A DNA stretch of 64,000 nucleotides from Streptacidiphilus sp. 4-A2 (GTDB lineage: Bacteria > Actinomycetota > Actinomycetes > Streptomycetales > Streptomycetaceae), in NCBI GenBank assembly GCA_014284505.1, contig JAAFYY010000001.1, positions 434,001-498,000 of the forward strand, read 5' to 3'. The translations under genes and the position numbers were made by a program. Numbering within the stretch: the first letter of the stretch is position 1; every line of letters begins with the position of its first letter. The notes beneath the pieces were generated by a model, which was not told where the DNA came from, made no database searches, and saw only the letters and a program-made list of their open reading frames with translations. Below are positions 56,902 to 64,000 of the stretch, piece by piece.

Positions 56902-58686
56902 ATGGAGAGTACAGAGAGCACAGGTCGCGCCCTCGCGGGCAGGTACCTGCTGGGCGACCGGCTGGGCCGCGGCGGCATGGGCACCGTGTGGCGTGCCCAG
57001 GACCAGATGCTGGGCCGTGTGGTCGCCGTCAAGGAACTCTCCGTGGGTCACCTCGCCGAGGAGGACCTGCTGGTCCTCCAGTCCCGGATGAAGCAGGAGG
57101 CCCGGGCCGCCGCGCGGATCAAGCACCCCGGTGTGATCACCGTTCACGACGTCCTGGAGCAGGACGGCAAGCCGTGGATCGTGATGGAGCTGGTCAACGG
57201 CCGGTCACTGGCCGAGGGATCGAGCAGGACGGGGTACTGAGCCCGGCCGAGGCGGCCGGAGTCGGCTCGCAAGGTGCTCGCCGCGTTGCAGCAGGGCCAC
57301 CGGGCCGGCGTGATCCACCGGGATGTGAAGCCTGCCAACGTCCTGCTTGAGCACCAGACCGGCCGGGTGGTGCTGACCGACTTCGGCATCGCCACCTTCG
57401 AGGGCGACTCCGCCCTCACCCGCCCGGGCGACGTGATCGGCTCCCCGGACTACCTCGCGCCCGAGCAGCTCCAGAGCGCCCGTCCCGGCCCCGCCTCCGA
57501 CCTGTGGGGCCTGGGCGCCACCCTGTACACCGCGGTCGAGGGCGAGTCCCCGTTCCGCCGTGACTCGCCGCTGTCCACGCTGGCCGCCGTCGTGTCCGAG
57601 CCGCTGCCCGAGCCGGCCCACGCGGGGCCGCTCGCCCCGCTGCTGCGGGCCCTGCTCTCCAAGCGGCCGGAGGACCGTCCGGAGACCGCCGAGGCGATAC
57701 GCATCCTGGAGGCGGTCGCCGCAGGCGATGCCCCCGCCGCCGCGCCGTTCGGGCAGCCGGGCCCCGGCGGCTCCGAATCGACGTTCAGCGGGCCCTCGTC
57801 CAGCAACCCCTCACCCGGTGAACCCTCCCTCGCGGGTCTTCGCTCGGCGGGTCTTCGCTCGGCGGATCTTCGCTGGGCGGCCGGATACCCGACGCTCCCG
57901 GCCGGGACACGGCCGTGGACGGCCCAGGCGCCGCACGGCAACGAGCTGCCCACCGAGGCCGGGCTGCCGCCCACCCAGCACCTCACCCCCGCAGGCGGCA
58001 CCACCACCCAGCGCGCCACGGCTTCCGCCTCCGCCCCGCCGCCCGCCTCGCACCGGCGGCAGCGCCGCCGCCGTTCCCGCGCCTGGCCGGTCGCCTGGGG
58101 GCTGGCCGTGGTACTGGCCGCCTGCGGCATCGCCTTCGAGGTCGGCCACCAGGACTCCGGACACCCTGCGGCCTCCGGAACACCGACCACGCACCGGACC
58201 GGGACGCCCACGCCGGTCGCCCCCACCGCTCCCGCGGGCTACACCCTGCGACAGGACCCGGCGGGCTTCTCCTTCCCGCTGCCGACCACCGGCCGCCCCT
58301 GGGTGCGGGCGGCCACCGGCCTGAGCGCGATCGACTACACCCCGGACGGCCAGGCCCACCTGCTGACCTTCGGCGTCACCCCCGGGTCGGGGATAACGCC
58401 GATCCAGCACGCCGAGCAGATGGCCAAGGAGGTCACCGCGACCTCCCGCACCTACCAGCTGGTGAGCCTGGACCCGGACAGGATCAAGGGCTACCCGGGT
58501 GCACGCTGGGAGTTCACCTTCAGCCAGAACATCAACGGCACGCTGCAACAGCGTCACGCGATCGAGCAGTTCTACAAGGACAGCACGGGCACCGAATACG
58601 CCATCTACCTGGCCTGCCCCGAGTCCGACTGGAGCACGGGCTACAGCTGGTTCCTGCAGATCGTCCAGGGATTCACGGTTCCCTGA
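56902..58686 (+). CDS. PknB-type serine/threonine protein kinase with extracytoplasmic domain (one frameshift)
   Basis: The N-terminal kinase domain has GRGGMGTVW (ATP loop), VAVKE (Lys), HRDVKPANVLL (catalytic loop), TDFGIA and SPDYLAPEQ. A frameshift between about 57222 and 57275 interrupts it after VMELVNGRSLAE. A Pro/Ser-rich juxtamembrane region with GLRSAGLRSADLR repeats leads to one membrane helix (VAWGLAVVLAACGIAFEVG) and an outer domain of about 170 residues starting YTLRQDPAGFSFPLP, a sensor-like fold common in Streptomyces kinases. There are no PASTA repeats. The ATG is at 56902. The gene is monocistronic and ends in a tandem repeat. Confidence 0.87.
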
Positions 58687-58740
58687 GGCCGGCCCTGAGG
58701 CCCTCCCTGAGGCCGGCCCTGAGGCCCTCCCTGAGGCCGG
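58681..58740. repeat. Five tandem copies of a 12-bp unit at the kinase stop codon
   Basis: CCCTGAGGCCGG and CCCTGAGGCCCT alternate in five uninterrupted copies. The first copy contains the kinase TGA. In the kinase frame each copy brings another TGA, so slippage cannot extend the protein. The copies are partly self-complementary (GGCC) and may form a hairpin that ends the transcript. Confidence 0.85.
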
Positions 58741-58764
58741 CCCGGACACGGGCTCCGGCCGGGG

Positions 58765-59637
58765 TCAGGCGGTGCGCAGGCCCCGCAGCGCGGCGGCGAC
58801 GGCCTCCTCCAGCCGGGTGGTGGGCCGCCCGGTCAGCCGTGCCAGGTCGCCACTGCCGGTGTACAGCTCCCCGCGGCGCAGGCCCTGGTCCGCGTCGGCG
58901 AGGATGTCGGCGACCAGCTGCGGCAGGCCCGCCGCAGCGAGCGCCTCGGCATGCTCGGCCTCCGGCAGATCGGTGTAGCCGACCTGGGTACCGGACTGGG
59001 CGGTGATCTCGGCGGCCAGCTGAGCGAGGGTGAACGGCTCGTCGCCGCCGAGCTCGTACGCCCGGCCCTCGTGCCCGTCCCCGGTGAGCACCGCGGCCGC
59101 GGCGGCGGCGTAGTCGGCGCGCGCGGCCCCGCTGACCCGGCCCTCGCCCGCGCTGCCGAACACCGCTCCGTGTCCGAGGAAGTCGGCCAGACGGGCGGTG
59201 TAGTTCTCGAAGTACCAGCTGTTGCGCAGGAGGGTGAACGGCACGCCGCTGTTCCGCAGCAGTTCCTCGGTCGCCCGGTGGTCCTCCGCGAGGCGCATGG
59301 TGGTGGTGTCGGCGTTGACGATGCTGGTGTACGCCACCAGGTCGGCGCCCGCGGCACGGGCCGCCTCGATCGCGTTGCGGTGCTGCCGCACCCGGGCGGC
59401 CGGCTCACTGCCGGAGACCAGCAGCACGCGGTCCGCGCCCTGGAACGCGGCGCGCAGGGACGCCGGGTCGGCGTAGTCCGCGGCACGCACCTGCACACCC
59501 CGGTCCGCCAGCTCCTTCAGCTGGTCGGGGCGGCGTCCGGTGGCGACGATGTCGCCGGCCGGCACACCCCGCTCCAGCAGGCTCTCAACGGTCAGGCGTC
59601 CGAGCTGGCCGGTGGCACCGGTGACGATCAGGGACAT
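58765..59637 (-). CDS. NmrA/QorB-like NAD(P)-binding reductase
   Basis: An intact 290-residue atypical SDR. The nucleotide motif is VTGATGQLG; there is no YxxxK site, and LLRNSWYFENY plus the LGGDEPFTLAQLA segment match NAD(P)H:quinone oxidoreductase 2 (QorB)-like proteins. ATG 59637 follows GAAGGAGCC. It is divergent from an HxlR regulator, an arrangement widespread in bacteria where the regulator senses quinones or other electrophiles and controls the reductase. Confidence 0.85.
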   Translation of the reverse strand: MSLIVTGATGQLGRLTVESLLERGVPAGDIVATGRRPDQLKELADRGVQVRAADYADPASLRAAFQGADRVLLVSGSEPAARVRQHRNAIEAARAAGADLVAYTSIVNADTTTMRLAEDHRATEELLRNSGVPFTLLRNSWYFENYTARLADFLGHGAVFGSAGEGRVSGAARADYAAAAAAVLTGDGHEGRAYELGGDEPFTLAQLAAEITAQSGTQVGYTDLPEAEHAEALAAAGLPQLVADILADADQGLRRGELYTGSGDLARLTGRPTTRLEEAVAAALRGLRTA

Positions 59638-59742
59638 GGAAGGGCTCCTTCGGTTTACGGTCGTACGGCTGCACCGGGGTCAACGGCCCGCATCCGACCC
59701 CATTCCATATCGCTGGTACACACTATTGCGTAAGGTACTGGC

Positions 59743-60122
59743 ATGAAGGAAAGCATCCAGGTAGCAGGCATCTCCCGAGGGAATCTTTCCGGCGACGTCT
59801 TCGATCCGCACTGCCCCAGCCGGGCTCTGCTGGACCACGTCACCAGCCGCTGGGGCGTGCTGGTGCTGGTCGCCTTTCGAGCGGGACGCTGCCGCTGGGG
59901 CGAGTACGCCGCTGGGTGAAGGGCATCACCGACAAGATGCTCGCCCACACCCTGCGCACCCTGGAGGCCGACGGGCTGGTCCTGCGTGAGGCCCACCCGG
60001 TGGTCCCGCCCCACGTCGACTACAGCCTCACCGACCGCGGACGCGAGCTGGTCGCCCTGCTCCTGCCCCTGGTCGGGTGGGTCACCGCCAACGCCGCGCC
60101 CACCACCGAGGAGCCCTCGTGA
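59743..60122 (+). CDS. HxlR-family transcriptional regulator (frameshifted)
   Basis: About 126 residues. The start [20 protein letters not shown] has the single conserved Cys near the N-terminus that serves as a redox or electrophile sensor in many HxlR proteins. The winged helix continues in the restored frame as [20 protein letters not shown] and ends with [18 protein letters not shown]. Breaks lie near 59875-59910. ATG 59743 is preceded by two GGTAC direct repeats within 35 bases, a possible operator. It overlaps the P450 gene by GTGA and is divergent from the reductase. Confidence 0.8.
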
Positions 60123-61297
60123 GCTTCGCCGATCCCGCCTTCCACCGCGACCGGTACCCGTTCTGCGCCTCCCTGCGGGAACGCTCCCGGGTCCTGCTCA
60201 TGCCGATGGACGGCGGCGGCGGGACGACGGCGGCCGTGGTCACCGGCTACGACCAGGCCAGGGCGGCGCTCGCCGACCCGGCGCTGTCCAAGGACGCCAC
60301 CCGCTTCTTCGCCGAGCGCCCGTCAGGACGTTCCCTGCACCCGGCGCTGGCAAGCACCATGCTCAACAGCGACCCGCCCGACCACACCCGGCTGCGCCGC
60401 CTGGTCACCCGGGCGTTCACCCCGGCCGCGGTCGACGCGCTCGGCCCTTACATCGGCACGCTCGCCGAGCGGTTGGTCGCGGGCTGGTCGCCCGGACAGC
60501 GGGTGGACCTGGTCGAGGAACTGGCCGTGCCCCTGCCGGTGACCGTGATCTGCCAGCTGCTCGGCGTCCCGCCCGCCGACCGGGACAGCGTCCGGCGCTG
60601 GTCGACGGATCTGTTCGCCACCGGCGACCACCAGCGGACCGACGCGGCCTCCCACGCGCTGGCCGACTACCTGGCCGGGCTGGTCGCGGACAAGCGCGAC
60701 CGCCCGGACGAGGCACTGCTGTCGGCACTGGTCGCGGTCCGCGACAGCGACGACGACCGGCTCGGCGAGCAGGAGCTGATCTCGCTCGCGGTACTGCTGC
60801 TGGTCGCCGGGCACGAGACGACCACTGCGGCGATCGGCAACGCCGTCCTCGCGCTGCTCCGGCATCCCGACCAGCTGGCTCTGCTGCGGGCGGATCCGCA
60901 GCGGATCACCGGCGCCGTCGACGAGCTGCTGCGCTACGACTCGCCGGTCAGCATCGCCACCTGGCGCTGGGCACCCGGGCCGGTCCGGATCGGGGACACG
61001 GAAGTACCGGCCGGCAGCCCGGTGTTCGTCAGCCCGGGCGCGGCCAACCGCGACCCGGACCGGTTCGCCGATCCGGACCGGCTCGACCTGGAGCGGGACG
61101 CGCGCTCCCAGCTCGCCTTCGGCCACGGCATCCACCGCTGCCTGGGCGCGCCGCTGGCGCGGGCGGAGCTGCGGGTCACGCTGCGCGTGCTGCTGGAGCG
61201 CTTCCCGGGCCTGCGCCTGGCCGAGCCCGCCGACCAGCTGCGCCGACGGCGCTCCCGGCTGGTCCACAGCCTGGAGTCACTGCCGGTCCTGTTGTAG
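60119..61297 (+). CDS. Cytochrome P450
   Basis: An intact 392-residue bacterial P450. AGHETTT (I-helix oxygen-activation motif) lies near residue 230, ELLR gives the ExxR pair, and the haem loop [10 protein letters not shown] has the axial Cys near residue 340. GTG 60119 overlaps the regulator stop, so the two are translationally coupled and the P450 is probably under HxlR control. Substrate is unknown. No ferredoxin gene adjoins. It could be a detoxification enzyme induced with the quinone reductase. Confidence 0.92.
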   Translation: MSFADPAFHRDRYPFCASLRERSRVLLMPMDGGGGTTAAVVTGYDQARAALADPALSKDATRFFAERPSGRSLHPALASTMLNSDPPDHTRLRRLVTRAFTPAAVDALGPYIGTLAERLVAGWSPGQRVDLVEELAVPLPVTVICQLLGVPPADRDSVRRWSTDLFATGDHQRTDAASHALADYLAGLVADKRDRPDEALLSALVAVRDSDDDRLGEQELISLAVLLLVAGHETTTAAIGNAVLALLRHPDQLALLRADPQRITGAVDELLRYDSPVSIATWRWAPGPVRIGDTEVPAGSPVFVSPGAANRDPDRFADPDRLDLERDARSQLAFGHGIHRCLGAPLARAELRVTLRVLLERFPGLRLAEPADQLRRRRSRLVHSLESLPVLL

Positions 61298-61509
61298 CCG
61301 CCGGTGAGGTGGATTGGGGTCTCCTCGTACGGCGTGGTCAACTCGGCTGTCCGGAGGAATCCCGGGCGTCGACCGGCGTCCGGGACGCGTGTGCTGCTGC
61401 TCCCGGCTACCATGATGCCGGTCGGTCGCCGGTTGCCTCTTCCTTCAGGCACGTGGTGACCGCCCCGGTCGTCATCACCCCCGTACCCGCGCGCATCTGC
61501 GGAGCCGCC

Positions 61510-62243
61510 GTGCACTCCCCGGACATCCAGGCACCGTCGGCGTCCGGTCTCGGCGAGCTCGACCGGTGGCTGAGTGACTGCCGGGCCTGCCCACGCCTGG
61601 TCGCCTGGCGGGAGGAGGTCGCCCGCACCAAGCGGCGGGCGTTCGCGGAATCGGAGTACTGGGCCCGTCCGGTGCCCGGCTTCGGCCCCGCCGACGCGTC
61701 ACTTCTCGTCGTCGGGCTGGCCCCGGCCGCGCACGGCGGAAACCGCACCGGGCGCATGTTCACCGGTGACCGGTCCGGCGACGTCCTGATCGAAGCACTG
61801 CACGCGCTGGGGCTGGCGTCCCAGCCGACATCGGAGCGGCGCGACGACGGACTGGAGCTGCGCGGGTGCGGTTCACCTCCCCGGTGCACTGCGCGCCGCC
61901 GGAGAACAAACCCACTCCCGGGGAACGCGACACCTGCCGCCCCTGGCTGGTCCGTGAGCTGGAGCTGATGCGTCCCACACTGGGCGCGGTGGTCGCGCTG
62001 GGGGCCTTCGCCTGGCAGGCCCTGCTGCCCGCGCTCGCCCGGACCGGCTGGCAGGTGCCCAGGCCCAGGCCGAAGTTCGGGCACGGCACCCGGATCACGC
62101 TGCCGTCCGGTGACGGCAGCAGCCGTGGGCTGACGCTGTTCGGCTGCTACCACGTCAGCCAGCAGAACACCTTCACCGGGCGGCTCACCCCCGCCATGCT
62201 CCGCGATGTCCTCGGCCAGGCCGAGCGCGCGGCCGTCGGCTGA
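61510..62243 (+). CDS. Family 5 uracil-DNA glycosylase (UdgB-type; one frameshift)
   Basis: About 244 residues. Motif 1 reads [19 protein letters not shown] and motif 2 lies in [16 protein letters not shown], both typical of family 5. The Cys residues in CRACPRL and, in the restored frame, [21 protein letters not shown] supply the 4Fe-4S ligands. A break lies near 61865. GTG 61510 has GGAG upstream. The enzyme removes uracil, hypoxanthine and related bases from DNA, which suits a high-GC genome prone to cytosine deamination. Confidence 0.88.
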
Positions 62244-62309
62244 CCCGGGCCCGGACCCCGACCCCGACCCGGACCCCGACCGCACCGGGTGTCCGGGGGG
62301 GGCGGCGGG

Positions 62310-62561
62310 TCAGTGGATGGAGGCGAGGGCGGCGAGCAGGATCAGCAGCCCCACCACGACGAGGCAGCCGGTGGCGCAACCCGACGTCACCTTGCCGGCG
62401 GCAACCGCCGCCCCGCTGTTGACCTCGACCATCCCACCGGCGGGGAGTCCGGGGTGGCGCTGCTGGTAGTGCACGACGATGGACCCGCTGCCCGTGTATT
62501 CGGTGCCCCACGGCGTTTTGTAGCCGCACTCTCCGCACCTGTACCGGTATGTGTCAGCCAT
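62310..62561 (-). CDS. Small zinc-ribbon membrane protein
   Basis: An intact 83-residue protein. The N-terminal YRCGECGYKTPW, with a His at VVHYQQRHPG, looks like a zinc-binding ribbon or C2H2-like finger facing the cytoplasm. The C-terminal GCLVVVGLLILLAALA is one membrane helix. ATG 62561 lacks a strong ribosome binding site. No family name is known to me; similar small proteins occur in Streptomyces. Confidence 0.65.
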   Translation of the reverse strand: MADTYRYRCGECGYKTPWGTEYTGSGSIVVHYQQRHPGLPAGGMVEVNSGAAVAAGKVTSGCATGCLVVVGLLILLAALASIH

Positions 62562-62895
62562 GGCCGCCCCCTTGGACACTGTCCGCCCCGGGACCCGCGA
62601 AGGTGTTGTGCCAGAGACCGGATCCTTCGGGTACGCATACTCCTGTGGGATAAATTGACTATCCGTCAGGAAGATAGCTCCTTTCCCGCACCGTCGAGGC
62701 ATACCGCACCAACCGAACCTCGGGCACAGCCCGTTGCGACCGGCCGGGTCGGACCGGAGCGGCGGCATGACCGGCGGTTCGGTGCATAAACGGCTTCGGG
62801 GAGACACGCCGCCTACAGAGCAATCGGCAGATTGAACGACCGGGCGGGCGAGGGTGGGCGTCCGACCCGTGCCGGCACACGTCTGGAGCCTCCCT

Positions 62896-63973
62896 TTGCG
62901 CACCTCAGCCCGCCGCCCGCTGCTGCTCGCCTGCGCCATGACCGCCGCCCTGTCGCTCTGGACGGCGAGCCCCGCCTGGGCCGAGCCCGGACACTGGGGC
63001 GACTGGTCGATGGACGGGACCTCCGGCACCCTCGACATCCCGGCCCAGAACTTCCCCCGGCCACGGTCACCACGACCAGCAGCAGCGCCCCCGTCGGGTC
63101 GGGGAAGTCCGCCTTCCTCAACAGCGGCACGCCGGTCGGGGCCCGCTACGGCAGCTCCCAGGACAGGCCGTATCTGGGGCTGCGCACGGCCAGGGGCGGG
63201 AACACCTCGCTGACCACGCTGGATTTCCAGGCCCCCACACCGGCGGACACGTGGATGTTCGCCCTGGGCGACGTCGACGCCGACCGGATCACCGTCACCG
63301 CCTACGGCGCCGACGGCCGGAAGCTGACTGCCGATCAGCTCGGCTGGCAGGGGTCGTTCAACTACTGCCAGGGCTCGCCCAGGCCCTCCAGCTGCTCCGG
63401 CCACGGCCCCTTCACCGACGAACCGGTCTGGCATCCCTCCAGCAGCACCCTGGTCGGCAACGGCGGCGACACCAGCGGGGCTTCGGGATGGTTCCAGCCC
63501 ACCGTTCCGGTCACCAGGCTGGAGCTGGAGTTCAGCCTGCAGAGCGGCATCCCGGCGTACCAGCTCTGGACCGCCGCCCTGGACCGGCCCTCCGGCCCGG
63601 TCGTCACCGAGCCGCCACCACCGCCTACACCCCGCCGGGCACGCCGCTCGTGATCACTCTCCCGTCCGGCCCGGGCCCCACCGGCAACAGCCATCCCACC
63701 GTGACCCGCGAGCCGGATCACGGCACCGTCGACGTCGGGGACAACACCCTGACCTACACCCCGTACCGGGGCTTCGTCGGCCGGGACTGCTTCCGGTACA
63801 GCCGGGTCGACCGCGAGGACCGTACCCTCAGCCAGAAGCTGTGCGTGAAGGTCCACCGGACGCTTGCCGCCACCGGCACCGACGACCTTCCGCTGGTGCC
63901 GGTCAGCATGGGCCTGGTCGGCGCCGGCGCGGCCACCTGGACGCTGTCCCGGCGGATCGGGCGCCGCTACTGA
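62896..63973 (+). CDS. Secreted LAxTG surface protein, sortase E substrate (frameshifted)
   Basis: The signal peptide runs from TTG 62896 through LLLACAMTAALSLWTASPAWA. The first domain, in the restored frame, includes KSAFLNSGTPVGARYGSSQD and ADTWMFALGDVDADRITVTA, an unrecognised beta-rich fold. A second Ig-like (Big_9-type) domain has HGTVDVGDNTLTYTPYRGFV. The C-terminus LAATG, a hydrophobic helix and RRIGRRY form a cell-wall sorting signal of the LAxTG kind used by class E sortases. Breaks lie near 63058 and 63625. It should be covalently attached to the cell wall. Confidence 0.78.
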
Positions 63974-64000
63974 CCCGCACACGCCGCGCCCGTCGGCCGG

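Noticed and set aside
1-64000. tRNA or rRNA genes, insertion sequences, phage attachment sites
   Set aside because: I looked for cloverleaf-type ends, transposase motifs and terminal inverted repeats and saw none.

Overview
The window is high-GC DNA with GTG and TTG starts, ATGA/GTGA gene overlaps, a sortase-E type LAxTG protein, a likely DasR-controlled chitinase and an ECF sigma/ABC exporter operon. This points to a Streptomyces-like actinomycete (Streptomycetaceae); I cannot name the genus. Many genes read correctly only if one- or two-base indels are allowed. Even the cold-shock gene cspA is broken, so most frameshifts are probably draft-sequence errors. I annotate such genes as single CDS and give the approximate break points.

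Bases 1-17,340 look like one natural-product locus. Three genes run leftward: an NRPS with order C, vestigial A, PCP, C; an asparagine-synthetase-like amidotransferase with Ser in place of the glutaminase Cys; and a stand-alone adenylation protein. Across an 0.85 kb divergent promoter region, seven overlapping or closely spaced genes run rightward: an A-PCP-C NRPS, a family 2 glycosyltransferase, a methyltransferase, a DegT aminotransferase, an SDR whose catalytic Lys is Gln, an unrecognised protein with an HEDTH motif, and a radical SAM enzyme. This suggests a short, glycosylated or amino-sugar-bearing peptide made by a split NRPS. I do not recognise the product.

Bases 17,340-30,000 are mixed: secreted esterase, MazG-like protein, two decayed gene ends (LLM oxidoreductase, MFS), a two-component system, DoxX protein, SDR, DinB protein, winged-helix regulator, broken HD gene and a DUF6348-like protein. 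An NRAMP-related transporter follows, whose leader carries a cobalamin-type riboswitch behind an iron-box-like site.

Bases 30,000-35,200 hold a five-gene overlapping operon (ECF sigma, zinc-finger anti-sigma, ABC ATPase, two membrane subunits) and a hydrolase divergent from a LysR regulator. Bases 36,000-44,400 contain a 2'-5' RNA ligase family protein, a GH18 chitinase with two DasR-type sites, a novel-looking cysteine-peptidase-like protein, an LRR protein, an Rrf2 regulator with matching palindromes before itself and the next SDR, and a RidA/HD/GlxA-type group.

Bases 44,500-51,760 carry a branched-chain-amino-acid-type ABC transporter (LivF, LivG, fused LivHM, divergent binding protein) with accessory genes. 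The rest includes a CBS protein, cspA with a terminator in its leader, a benzoylformate decarboxylase-like ThDP enzyme, an acyltransferase, a PknB-type kinase, an NmrA-like reductase divergent from an HxlR regulator coupled to a P450, a family 5 uracil-DNA glycosylase and a LAxTG surface protein.
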